A DNA stretch of 64,000 bases from Siphonodentalium dalli. Taxonomy: Eukaryota > Mollusca > Scaphopoda > Gadilida > Siphonodentaliidae. Shown one piece after another: positions 1 to 10,037 of this stretch. Where the stretch lies: the NCBI GenBank assembly GCA_032622095.1, contig CP136067.1, positions 96,152,707-96,216,706 of the forward strand, written 5' to 3'. The stretch's first letter is position 1, and every line of letters begins with the position of its first letter. Under the pieces are notes generated by a model, which worked only from the letters and a program-made list of their open reading frames with translations, had not been told where the DNA came from and searched no databases. The position numbers were made by a program, and so were the translations under genes.

Positions 1-658
1 TAAATTTGTATAATACATACAGTAAACGAAACAGATTTTATAAATCCCGAACACGAGAGCCAGCAACGAAAGAGTGAATGAGCACACACTGCCCTAAAAT
101 TCCCGGTAGTACTTCCTCCTTGGTGTACTTATTAATGGGGGTTATGAGAAGTACACAGCACTGACAGTAGTCCTATAATTTGTGTGTAGACAATTTAATG
201 GGCCAGCAGCCTCTGTAATCCTGTATAAGAGATGTGTCATTTGTCCGAGTACCTCAGGAGAGGTTACCACAAGGGGGAACGGTTACATGCTGTGCTGGAT
301 GAGGTTACCACAGTGGGATGGTTACATGCTGTACTGTATGATTCAAACATATGGACACATGCATGCGTCCAAACACCATACTTCCAAGTCATGATATCAT
401 ATGTTCTATTCTGTGAAATTTAACCATGTTGTTATATACTGTGGTTACTAATTCCTTTGAACCTTAACACCTTTATAATGTAAAATATATATTGGAGGGA
501 ACGTGAATTGAAAGAAAGCAGATTTGTTTCAATTTTAAATATTATGAAGAAAAATATAACAGACATATCTCTTTCGATATATTCTGTTTCAATGTTTGTC
601 GGAGGGAATTAATTAATATAAAAAAAATCTTTTCTCTTTTAAATAATATATTACTACA
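1..658. other. AT-rich non-coding stretch, no gene seen
   Basis: I see no convincing exon here. The only repeated item is a short dispersed motif, GGTTACATGCTGT, near 280-330, which recurs at about 940-1035 in similar surroundings. The short open frames have no recognisable domain and overlap one another. Confidence 0.5.
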
Positions 659-848
659 TACAGTAATGCCCTAAATAATCGACTCCTTAACCATAGCCGA
701 ATTATGGGTAATTTTTCAGGATTTAGTCGGAAATATGGCTTGTTACCATTCATCGGAAAGCTCTCACTGAATATTTATGACTAAATCCTGAAAAATTACC
801 CATAATTCGGCTATGGTTAAGGAGTCGATTATTTAGGGCATTACTGTA
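659..848. mobile_element. MITE family A, copy 1 (Tc1/mariner-like)
   Basis: The element starts TA-CAGTAATGCCCTAAATAATC and ends with the reverse complement of the same sequence followed by TA. The terminal inverted repeats run about 60 bp and continue into GGATTTAGTCGGAAATATGG and CATTCATCGGAAAGCTCTC. TA target duplication and ends starting CAGT are hallmarks of the Tc1/mariner group. There is no coding capacity. The right arm lacks the mirrored inner part seen in full palindromic copies. Confidence 0.85.
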
Positions 849-929
849 TATACTATAGTTTATAGCTTTGAAACCAGACATAATATGAGGGGGGTGGTGA
901 TTTATACATTTAAGAAGAGTTCTTACCAT

Positions 930-1095
930 TAGCACAGGGGAAGGTTACATGCTGTGCAGGCTGATTCACATCTGGTCAGACACATGTTAGATGGGATTCT
1001 CTCACCAGGGGGGTGGTTACATGCTGTGGCTGTTCACTCATACATCTGGACTGGCACATGCATCCAACAAGATACATCTGGACATGATATGATAT
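930..1095 (+). repeat. Dispersed GGTTACATGCTGT repeat
   Basis: Two copies of GGTTACATGCTGT lie about 70 bases apart, followed by ATCTGG and CACATGCATCCAA-like sequence. The same arrangement occurs at 270-375. This looks like a short, old dispersed repeat of unknown class. Confidence 0.4.
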
Positions 1096-1819
1096 GTTTT
1101 ATAACTGGTATGAAATTTAACCCTTGGTATTTTGATTACTCTGAATGCTTTGTTAAAGACAAGAATTTCATTAAATTCTTAAAGCTACATATAGAAAATT
1201 AAATTTTAATAGCGCTTTTCAGCATAGACGTCATCATATGTGGGCGGAGCCAATTTAGCATCAGGGTCGGACATTCATTGGAGCCAGTATTCATATCTCT
1301 GTCTAGAAACAATGCCCGGTCGTCCTTTTTAAACTCAAAATTGATGCAGGGTGAAGTGCCCGGCACTAAATTTCAACATGTAGTGAAACAATCAATGACC
1401 ATTAGGGCCTATATAAATTGTAAAAACGATCGGAATAATTTACCAGATGTTAGGTATATTATCTTACAACAGAACGCCTGTTACTGCATGCGGTCATGTC
1501 TGCACCTGGACACAAGGGTTTCTACTGTTTGCGGACGTATGACATGTATAAAACTCATTAGTCGGCGCCCTATTGAGATTTGAACATTTAGAGTAATAAA
1601 ATTTATGTCATGTCGCGAGCTTATTTGGACCATTTTGTGGCCGTCGGAATGTAAACATGCCAATATGTAAGGGTCACGGTGGTATTCTTGAAACTGTCAC
1701 ACATGCCACAGGTTGTAAAACTCAATGGGTGCATGTATACATTGGTTTATTTGATATTTTATTTTCATTTTAACAACAACAACAACAACGTGCGTTTACA
1801 ACAAGATATGCCTACACAT
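1096..1819. other. Non-coding stretch with a short inverted match to 3.4 kb
   Basis: No gene is supported. The segment 1203-1226, TTTTAATAGCGCTTTTCAGC and following bases, is the reverse complement of 3400-3428. GGGTCGGACATTC near 1266 also has an inverted match near 3340. A 101-codon frame at 1278-1583 has no recognisable domain and overlaps an open frame on the other strand. Confidence 0.4.
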
Positions 1820-2682
1820 CCCTGAAACATTAATTTTGTAAATATCAAGATCCAGTTTTGCAGTAGGCCTGTCTTATCCTGAATATGTAAATTAACTGTC
1901 ACCTATACATGTAAAATACAAACTGATTTGAAAATGTCTGTGATATATGAACGATAAAATACTGTAAAATGTTGCACATAGTTGAAAGCACGGTGTTCTC
2001 AAGCCAAAATTGTCAAACATTATATAAGGTTATTTATAACACGTAGGACAATGTTATAATAAGAAATGTCAACAGCAAGCGTCCCCGTGCATGCATGCAG
2101 GTGTTTGATATTCAACCAAATCAATTATATCATATTTTGTGGTGATTTTCATATTATCACTAGATCCATGATTATATAACGAAAGCATATTTATGGTGAT
2201 GTTGCCTTACAGCTTTGCCATCAACACCAGTTCCCTGAAACATTAATTTTGTAAATATCAACACCAGTTCCCTGAAACATTAATTTTGTAAATATCAAGA
2301 TCCAGTTTTGCAGTAGGCCTGTCTTATCCTGAATATGTAAATTAACTGTCACCTATACATGTAAAATACAAACTGATTTGAAAATGTCTGTGATATATGA
2401 ACGATAAAATACTGTAAAATGTTGCACATAGTTGAAAGCACGGTGTTCTCAAGCCAAAATTGTCAAACATTATATAAGGTTATTTATAACACGTAGGACA
2501 ATGTTATAATAAGAAATGTCAACAGCAAGCGTCCCCGTGCATGCATGCAGGTGTTTGATATTCAACCAAATCAATTATATCATATTTTGTGGTGATTTTC
2601 ATATTTTCACTAGATCCATGATTATATAACGAAAGCATATTTATGGTGATGTTGCCTTACAGCTTTGCCATCAACACCAGTT
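1820..2682 (+). repeat. Near-perfect 450-bp tandem duplication
   Basis: The sequence from CCCTGAAACATTAATTTTGT at 1820 to CCATCAACACCAGTT is repeated from 2270 with an offset of 450 bases. I see one substitution (TATTATCAC against TATTTTCAC). A 37-base partial unit lies between the two copies at 2233-2269. The near identity implies a recent duplication, or an assembly duplication. No coding frame runs through it. Confidence 0.9.
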
Positions 2683-3135
2683 CTTAGTTCACAAAATACA
2701 TGTTTATTCTTCACAAATCAGTAATGCATCGACGGCATCTTTGGTCCCTGTATTATTCTCCACGCGTAATTGACATAGCTAAAAATAACCAAGGGACATC
2801 TGGCGACATAAGCATTTCTGTGGCATCACTTTCCCTATAGGGCCTACATGTTCTCGGGCTTTGCATGCACCTATACATTGTACATATGCATATAGTACTA
2901 TATCACTTGACACTATAGTAGTACAGTTCGAATTTTGTGAATCCAGTCGTATTTTGACGTCTATACAAATATGTCATAATTTGCTCGGAAGTTTGCCGTA
3001 TGTGACAGGAATTGGGTCCGGGAACTCCTTAGTGGGACTACGGACACGAACAAAATATTTGCTGCACAAATTTAACGGTATACACAGTTAATTTCTCGTA
3101 TTAGCAACAAATAATTAATCCATAAATCACATATT

Positions 3136-3471
3136 TTATCTGTTTGATTTTAGCTTAGGAAAGGCGTCAAAGTTAATTTTTCCAAGTGATTTCCCCCACA
3201 TTTCTTCTGCCATTGTTGCATAAGCCATACCAATAATTGTGGTGGCACATTTTTTATTATAAGACCTACCATCGCTGTTTAATGTGATGACATCTTTACA
3301 TTGCACAAGGAAGGGCAACGTATTGTAATACCGGAGAATGTCCGACCCTCTGTTTATAAACAACGCCACGTGCTCTCGCTGTTCTATAAATAGCATCATT
3401 TCGCTATGCTGAAAAGCGCTATTAAAACCTGCAATATGACATATCATTGTATTAATGGCAAGTGACTTCAT
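3136..3471 (-). CDS. Hypothetical 111-residue open frame
   Basis: This frame reads from an ATG to a stop with a fairly ordinary amino-acid mix and no low-complexity run. The later part includes EEMWGKSLGKINFDAFPKLK. I recognise no domain, signal peptide or membrane segment. It has no neighbours that support a gene and no clear splice sites. The start of the frame overlaps a 25-base inverted match to 1.2 kb, so it may belong to an unrecognised mobile element. It could also be chance. Confidence 0.25.
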   Translation of the reverse strand: MKSLAINTMICHIAGFNSAFQHSEMMLFIEQREHVALFINRGSDILRYYNTLPFLVQCKDVITLNSDGRSYNKKCATTIIGMAYATMAEEMWGKSLGKINFDAFPKLKSNR

Positions 3472-3591
3472 GTTAATTCATATCCCAACCTAGCTGTTTC
3501 TACAACTCATGATTTTGGCAGAATATTGTGAAGATATCGGGCACTAAATACTGCTATAGAATCGTTCAATAGTTTTGTTGTTTCAGGTATT

Positions 3592-3764
3592 TAGTAATGC
3601 CCTAAATAATCGACTCCTTAACCACAGCAGAATTATAGGTAACTTTTCAGGATAAAGTCGGAAATATGGCTTGTTGCCATTCATCGGAAAGCTCTGTGAG
3701 TAAATCCTGAAAAGTTACCCACAATTCTGCTGCGGTTAAGGAGTCGATTATTTAGGGCATTACT
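3592..3764. mobile_element. MITE family A, copy 2
   Basis: Ends are TAGTAATGCCCTAAATAATC and its inverted partner GATTATTTAGGGCATTACTTA. The inner arms AACCACAGCAGAATTAT and GTCGGAAATATGG are present. The outermost bases have drifted from the CAGT/ACTG ends of better copies. Confidence 0.8.
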
Positions 3765-3929
3765 TACAAGGCCATAGCCATTTTATTAGGTGGTTCATGA
3801 ACAGGGGAAAAATCTCAGCAATAAAAACCCAGGTAGCTGCAGGTCTTGTGTAAATGTAATTCTTTTCCATGGCACCAACTGCCGTCACATGAACATGTTT
3901 GCCTACCCATTCTCAGATAAGATTCACAA

Positions 3930-4066
3930 ACTGCATCAAAGTGTTCAATGAAGTATGAATGCACATTGTTATGGGTGTCATTTATGTCACTGTTAGATCA
4001 TATTATCTAAATTTTACTTCGGTCTCCATTTATGTCACTGTTAGATCATATTATCTAAATTTTACT
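3930..4066 (+). repeat. Dispersed repeat with a two-copy 46-bp unit
   Basis: CATTTATGTCACTGTTAGAT followed by CATATTATCTAAATTTTACT appears twice in tandem. The upstream part, AAAGTGTTCAATGAAGTATG, occurs again near 7700, so the block is a dispersed repeat of unknown class. Confidence 0.6.
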
Positions 4067-4242
4067 ACCACTATGCATTTATTATTTATATGTTAATGAA
4101 TTAAAGGGACAATAAAATTCAATTAGACAGCAAATACTATGGTTGGAATTTATAAACCTCCTTTAAATCCCTGCAAGGCATTCATAATAAGAATGGAATG
4201 TCACTGGAATATCACCGTTGGAACTGACAAATAACAAGTTAC

Positions 4243-4410
4243 AACTGGTATGAACTATAGAGAGTAGTAAAGCAGCCAGGATGGTCGAAGTGATCGAGTG
4301 ATCTTCTCCTTAACCCCACACAACTGGTATGAACTGTAGAGAGTAAGTTGGGCACATGAAGTGCCTGGGATGGTCGAAAATATCAAGTGATCTTCTCCTT
4401 CACCACACAT
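4243..4410 (+). repeat. Two-copy imperfect tandem repeat
   Basis: CTGGTATGAACTATAGAGAG and AGTGATCTTCTCCTTAACC blocks occur twice about 78 bases apart, with GGATGGTCGAA between them. GGATGGTCGAA recurs near 14739. No coding potential is seen. Confidence 0.6.
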
Positions 4411-4720
4411 TTATACGAATATATCGTACAGCGGTATATCAACTGAAATCATATGTTCTTCTTGGGATGTCCAAATTTTACATATTACGGTATTTGCCAG
4501 AATATGTGCAAAAAGTGCTACAACTGATGATTTCTTGTGTTTAAATACCAAGAAATAAATGTAAGGCGACTTGGTCACCATCATTCAATGCTGCTAGCTA
4601 TATTTTAGTGAATAAATTTGCAGCGAAAAACATCTGTTCGTAGCGATCGTTATCTCGATTTTTGAGTTAACATTCTTCAGTTTTATACAGCTAAGTTTGG
4701 CTACAAATGATTTGAACACA

Positions 4721-5370
4721 CTGTATCCAATAACTGAGAGATCAGCTGCATCCCATAACTGAGGGATCAGCTGCATCCCTAAACTGAGGGATCAGCTGTA
4801 TCCCGTAACTGAGGGATCAGCTGCATCCCGTAACTGAGGGATCAGCTGCATCCCGTAACTGAGGGATCAGCTGTATCCTGTAACTGAGGAACCAGCTGTA
4901 TCCCGTAATTGAGGGATCAGCTGTATCCCATAACTGAGGGATCATCTGTATCCCGTAACAGAGGGATCAGCTGTATCCAATAACTGAGGCATCAGCTGTA
5001 TCCCGTAATTGAGGGATCAGCTGTATCCAATAACTGAGGCATCAGCTGTATCCCGTAATTGAGGGATCAGCTGTATCCAATAACTGAGGCATCAGCTGTA
5101 TCCCGTAACTGAGGGATGAGCTGTATCCCGTAACTGAAGGACCAGCTGTATCCCATAACTGAGTGATCCATTGTATCCCATAACTGAGGGATCAGCTGCA
5201 TCCCGTAACTGAGGGATCATCTGTATCCCGTAACAGAGGGATCAGCTGTATCCAATAACTGAGGGATCAGCTGTATCCCATAACTGAGGGATCAGCTGTA
5301 TCCTGTAACTGAGGGATCAGCTGTATACAATAACTGAGGGATCAGCTGTATCCCATAACTGAGGGACCAG
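4721..5370 (+). repeat. 25-bp minisatellite, about 26 copies
   Basis: The unit TAACTGAGGGATCAGCTGTA plus TCCCG is repeated with point variation (CAGCTGCA, AATTGAGG, CCAATAACTGAGGC). A higher-order pattern is visible: the variant pair CCAATAACTGAGGC and CCCGTAATTGAGGG alternates three times at about 4975-5100. Confidence 0.95.
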
Positions 5371-5450
5371 TGATAATGAAAATAAGAACAAAGTTTTTAT
5401 ATTTTTCCACTCTTGTGATAATGGTTTTACAAGCTTTGTATTATTTTTCA

Positions 5451-5861
5451 GCTTAACCCACCACCAACACCTTAACCCACCACCAACATCTTAACCCACA
5501 CCAACACCTTCCAAATACATCTTAACCCACACCAACACCTTCCAAATACATCTTAACCCACCACCAACACCTTCCAAATACATATTAACCCACCACCAAC
5601 ACCTTCCAAATACATCTTAACCCACCACCAACACCTTCCAAATACATCTTAACCCACCACCAACACCTTCCAAATACATCTTAACCCACCACCAACACCT
5701 TCCAAATACATCTTAACCCACCACCAACACCTTCCAAATACATCTTTACCCACCACCAACACCTTCCAAATACATCTTAACCCACCACCAACACCTTCCA
5801 AATACATCTTAACCCACCACCAACACCTTAACCCACCACCAACACCTTCCAAATACATCTT
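5451..5861 (+). repeat. 32-bp minisatellite with short 18-19 bp variants
   Basis: The unit CTTAACCCACCACCAACACC plus TTCCAAATACAT is repeated about 12 times. Some units lack the TTCCAAATACAT half, mainly at both edges. A long minus-strand open frame over it is only the repeat read as Val-Gly-Gly-Gly-Leu blocks. Confidence 0.95.
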
Positions 5862-5914
5862 TAAGTGTCAGGTGTTATATTTTGTTTAGCGAAAACACTA
5901 GTAAAGTGGACAGT

Positions 5915-6175
5915 GGAAGTCGATAGCCGAGAGGTAGCGTACTGGTCTCTCGTGCTTGTGGATCAAAGATCCAAACCTTGTCAGGGTATTCTGACACAAA
6001 TCAGAACTCGATCAGGTACCAAGTTTGTCAGGATGAAAAGGCTCATTCGATATCATTGAATAAAGATCCGAATGCAACAGTAGGTCAGGCAGGAGATTAA
6101 TGACTGACCCGTGTACATGCCTATGTGTGCATGTTAAACGAGAGGCCGATCACGATCGGCAGATGTTAACCCATC
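5915..6175 (+). mobile_element. tRNA-derived SINE, diverged copy
   Basis: The left part resembles a tRNA head with an A-box-like TAGCCGAGAGGTAGCG and a degraded B-box region around GGATCAAAGATCC. The body contains TTAATGACTGACCCGTGTAC and GTGTGCATGTTAAACGAG. This body matches the clearer SINE at 44.1-44.5 kb (TTAATGGCTGTCCCGTGTAC). A conserved central domain shared by two copies with tRNA-like heads supports a SINE family. The promoter boxes look too decayed for activity. Confidence 0.6.
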
Positions 6176-6189
6176 CCTTGGCGATAAAA

Positions 6190-6958
6190 ATTTAACATGA
6201 TCGGATAAATGAGAATTTTGGTGTTGAATTATAGAGTATACTGTTATGTACTATTATAGACAAATGTACATAACACAAATTATTGGAATTTATGGGTCAC
6301 TGGCATTTATATAAGAGAATGCACTGGTACAGGATCTGTAATGCTAAACCGCCACAGCCAGCAAGCCCATGGGTTAAATGTGTAGGTGTGACCTGGACAT
6401 GGAATACTTGGGTTAAGAGAGTCCAATTTAAGTTTACAATAATAATGTGTCCTAGTATACAGATAAGCAACCTCACCACTGACCCATTAATATCAATTAT
6501 ATAGCAGAGCTGTCAAAATATCACAGGAATTGTTTATGTTGAACACTGACCTCTGATGTCTGATGTCAATTATAATGATATCAGACCATCTGAAGAAATA
6601 ACTCTGCAGCAGAGATGTCTACTGTTAATATCATGTGATGTTTATTGTTGAATCTTTATTTTAAATTAGATACCATAGCCTTCTTTATCAGATTATTTGC
6701 ACATTGGCATAAGAGACATCAGAAAATAATATAGCCTTATCAATAGCTAAGTAGTCCAAAGGCAATTGGTGAATTGGATTTAATGGCAGAATGTGTGAAT
6801 TCTAAGTTGAAAAAGGGCCATAACTCTGTAACAAAATCTCAGATAAAACCCAAATTCGAACTCGATCTGTATTTTGGGATGAGAAACCCATATACAAAAT
6901 TTGGTTCTGATTGGATAGAAAATGTTTGAGTTATCGCATTACTCGTAAAGTGTCTACG

Positions 6959-6989
<31 letters not shown>

Positions 6990-7065
6990 GGACGAACGAC
7001 GAGTGGTCAATCCGGGCAACGACACTATGTTTACCATACTATGGAATGGGTAAACATAAAAACGC
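6190..7065 (+). mobile_element. Dispersed element E, copy 1
   Basis: This segment is the reverse complement of 60845-61871, with indels. Shared landmarks are GTTATGTACTATTATAGA, CACATGATGTTTATTGTTG-like sequence, GAATTGGATTTAATG, GGGCCATAACTC, a GACAGACAGACGGACGAACG tail and ACTATGTTTACCATACT. Near 6301-6338 it contains half of the GAGAATGCA(C/T)TGG hairpin used by family C. The GGCCATAACTC...GGACGGAC part is a repeat type I associate with molluscs. The exact ends and the class are not resolved. Confidence 0.65.
6952..6995 (+). repeat. GACA/GACG microsatellite
   Basis: A short run of GACAGACAGACAGACAGACA and GACGGACGAACGACG lies inside element E. The same type of tail occurs at 20335-20360, 27460-27520 and 60900-60930. 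Confidence 0.85.
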
Positions 7066-7182
7066 TATAGAGTCACCACAGGGTTATAAAATTACTTGAC
7101 AGTGGTAGCTACCTGGACCTTCGCATAATCTTCAGAAAATTGAAGAGTAATATGTCGAAGTGGAAGTAAAAGAAAAATTCTT

Positions 7183-7582
7183 TTAACCCTTTACCCAACA
7201 GAACGGCCCTGTGCCAATGCATTCTCTTATATATGCGAGTCGACCATAGGTCGCCTCGCATATATAAGAGAATGCATTGGCTTAACACATTAAAAATTAT
7301 AAAATTGTTAAAGAATGTAAGAAAAAATGGTAAAAAGTGTTAAAAAAAGATTTTTTTTAGGCCAATGCATTCTCTTATATATGCGAGGCGACCTATGGTC
7401 GACTCGCATATATAAGAGAATGCATTGGCACAGGGTATAACTGTAACCATCACAATGTGGTCAATGAGCCGGTTCCAATGATATCCATATTTGTATGGTT
7501 TTATTGAGACAGACCGAAGATATTTTAGGCTGTTGAAGCTTTATTTGGCCGGTTTTGGCCGGTTTGTTGGGTAAAGGGTTAA
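7183..7582. mobile_element. Family C, copy 1: TTAA element with two hairpins
   Basis: Ends are TTAA-CCCTTTACCCAACA and its exact inverted partner TGTTGGGTAAAGGG-TTAA. TTAA target sites with CCCTTT-type ends are typical of piggyBac-like elements. Inside are two near-perfect hairpins, 7212-7280 and 7361-7429, each built from GCCAATGCATTCTCTTATAT with a CGACCATAGGTCG-type centre. They are separated by an AT-rich spacer. There is no coding region, so the element is non-autonomous. Confidence 0.85.
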
Positions 7583-7999
7583 AATGTTTGTCGTGTCATT
7601 GCATGGGAACATGTGTACATACCTACCTGTTCCTACCTCAAGCACGTTATTAACCCACTAGGGCATGTAACATTTATTAATATATTCATGTCCACATTAA
7701 AGTGTTCAATGAAGTATGAAAGCGCTGTGTTGTAATGGACAGTGAGGGGTAATTAATGTCTGTGTTAGGGCCTATTATCCACATACTGTCACCATCTCAA
7801 TGATTTAAGTACACCTGTTGATTAAGCTGTCACACACAGGTGTTATCACCTGAGAACATGGCCTACTGCAATAGATGCTATCATATGACACAATCATGAC
7901 CAATTTCATTCAAATTTTACAATGAACTCTTTTTACGGATGAGATATTTTTATCAAATGATAACATTCTAATGCAACAGATATATTCTAATGCAACAGA
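7583..7999. other. Non-coding, partly dispersed repeat
   Basis: AAGTGTTCAATGAAGTATGA near 7700 matches the block at 3930. Nothing else recognisable was found. Confidence 0.4.
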
Positions 8000-8149
8000 T
8001 ACAGTAATGCCCTTCATAATCGACTCCTTCACCATAGCAGAATTATGGGTAATTTTTCAGGATTTAGTCGGAAATATGGCTTGTTGCCATTCATAGGAAA
8101 GCTCTCGGTGAGAGCTTTCCAATGAATGGCAACAAGCCATATTTCCGAC
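8000..8149. mobile_element. MITE family A, copy 3, right end lost
   Basis: The left terminal repeat (TACAGTAATGCCC) and the central hairpin GAAAGCTCTCGGTGAGAGCT are present. The right arm stops after CAAGCCATATTTCCGAC, so the outer right repeat is missing. Confidence 0.8.
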
Positions 8150-8172
8150 CAATATTTACACTGACTTTGCAA

Positions 8173-8213
8173 ACCAATGCATTCTATAAGAATATATAAG
8201 AGAATGCACTGGC
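8173..8213. mobile_element. Family C hairpin fragment
   Basis: CCAATGCATTCTATAAGAAT and ATATAAGAGAATGCACTGG form a shortened version of the family C hairpin, without the TTAA ends. Confidence 0.6.
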
Positions 8214-8214
8214 A

Positions 8215-8451
8215 TTACCAAATTCACCCTCTGGGGACCTCATTCTGCTTAAGCCTCATCTTGATTGGAATTATCTATAGTCTCAAATTAAAAAAAAAAT
8301 TATTACTTCTTCCCTTCTTTTTTTTCCTTCTGGTCGGTTTCAGATCAAATGCATAATCGAGGTGACAAAGGTTGAATTTGGTGAAGCTAGCCCACCATGC
8401 GGGATAGAATACACTTAATTCACTCTCTGGGGACATCATTATGCAAATGGT
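8215..8451. mobile_element. MITE family B, copy 1, incomplete
   Basis: It contains CACCCTCTGGGGACCTCATT, the ATCTATAGTCTCAAATTA block and GGTTGAATTTGGTGAAGCTA, all landmarks of family B. Both outer CAAGCCTTG ends are missing. No coding capacity. Confidence 0.7.
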
Positions 8452-8562
8452 TATCATTAATGTTGGTGCATATATCAAGTTGGAATAGCTCCCCACATGT
8501 CTGGGAAATAAATAGCACCCCCCCCCATATGACCTGCCCACAGACTAAGAAGGGTTATTTAT
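8445..8562 (+). repeat. Isolated unit of the 121-bp tandem repeat
   Basis: AAATGGTTATCATTAATGTT, CTCCCCACATGTCTG, AAATAAATAG, a C-rich run, TATGACCT and GACTAAGAAGGGTTATTTAT follow in the same order as one unit of the array at 10.04-10.87 kb. It directly abuts the end of a family B MITE. Confidence 0.75.
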
Positions 8563-8639
8563 TTTGCCCTCCGGGTGTATTATAAGCTGCTGTCTCTTGG
8601 TAATCTATGGGCGCATGGGGGTTTTATTTACAGAAATTG

Positions 8640-8900
8640 GAATTTTTGGGACGCATTAAAAGTTGTAGTGCGACCCTGAGGCCGAGTCCGGTAAAAGGTG
8701 TAGTTGGGAATTTCGTTTATTGTCATTTACATGCAGCGGGCGTCTCTCGAGACAATGCTTGATTGACCGACCCATTGTTTGTTATTTGCATGCCAAGAAG
8801 GGCAAAGTGATTAATTATAACGGGAATTCGCGCATTAACCATTAGCGTGCTGCACGTTGTGTGTTTCTATTATTCTTTAACCTGCTTTGTTGCAATGTTA
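8640..8900 (+). promoter_or_regulatory. Possible conserved non-coding element
   Basis: This is a stretch I could not match to any repeat in the window. It contains ATTTGCATGCC (octamer-like), TTGATTGAC, CATTGTTTG (SOX-like), TGATTAATTA (homeodomain-like), a CGAGAC palindrome and GCATTAACC. No open frame covers it. The density of such sites in otherwise unique sequence is what enhancers often look like, but this is only a guess without cross-species alignment. Confidence 0.2.
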
Positions 8901-9103
8901 TTTGAACATCTTTCGTTTATTTTCAAGTGACATAAATCGGAATGCTATCTACTATTATACTGCACAGGGATTTGATGATTGTATAAGAAATTTTGTTCGA
9001 ACATGAACCCTATGAGATGTTTGTTTTTTTGGTGTTTAACATGTTATTAAATATAATTTAGTGAATGCTATATGAATTGAAGAATGTTCAGAAATTACCC
9101 CCC

Positions 9104-9640
9104 CCTTCTTGTGACCATGTTTTAATTGATCCTCATGGGGGAGTGGGCATACTATAATTAGTCCTCATTGAACCATATTTTAATTGACCCTCATGGGACT
9201 ATATTGTATTTCACCCAAGTGGGACTGTAGTTTAGTCAACACTGATGACACCATATTTTAATTTTAATTAACCCCTCATAATGGGACCATATATTTATTC
9301 TTTAATTAAGTCACGTTACCATATTTTAATTGACCTTAATCGGACCATATTTCAATTACCCCCCATGGGTCCATATTTTCGTTAACCCTCATGGGACGAT
9401 ATTTTAATTAACAATCAAGGATCAATTTTAGTTAACCATCATGGGACCATATTTTGACCCTAATTGGATGATATATTAATTAACCCTCATGGGACCATAT
9501 TTTATTTAACCGTGATGTGACCATATTTTGATTTACCCTCATCGGACCATATTTCAATTAACCCTCTCTGAGTGTGACCATATTTTAATTTACACTCATG
9601 TAACCATACATGTATTTAAATTAATCCTTATGAGAGGTCA
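9104..9640 (+). repeat. Degenerate minisatellite, about 25-50 bp
   Basis: The block TTAATTGACCCTCATGGGAC followed by CATATTTTAA recurs many times with heavy drift (AACCCTCATGGGACCATATT, CTCATCGGACCATATTTCAA). It is an old, diverged array with no clear fixed period. Confidence 0.8.
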
Positions 9641-10037
9641 TATCAGGTGTGCATTACCTGAGGCCATTCTTAGATCAGCATTATGCCCTCCTAGGTTGTA
9701 TATTGGCAAGTTTATCTAACCCTGTCGCAGGAGGTGGTGGACTAAATGTGATTAAAACATACTCGGAATTTGCATAATTGGAAACTAAATGTGATTAGAA
9801 ACGTGCTCGTACTTGAACCATTTTACGAAGATCGCAAATTTTTGCCTGATTATTATTCTGCATGCTATTTCATGCGCTACTCAGATCACTATTTCAAATG
9901 AAATTAAAAAAAAAAATCACATATAATCAACTACATAGGCGTTACCTATATACATATTTTTCACAATCACCACATTAAAGTTGTTATATTGTATATATGG
10001 CTAATAATATGATCTCGAGGGTGTTACCATTTCTGAC
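9641..10037. other. Non-coding, nothing recognised
   Basis: AT-rich sequence. ACTAAATGTGATTA occurs twice near 9740 and 9785. No gene or element ends are visible. Confidence 0.4.

Noticed and set aside
1278-1583. 101-codon plus-strand frame with several cysteines
   Set aside because: No domain, overlapping frame on the other strand, and no splice or promoter support.
5649-5858. Glycine-rich repeat protein frame on the minus strand
   Set aside because: It is only the translation of the 32-bp minisatellite.
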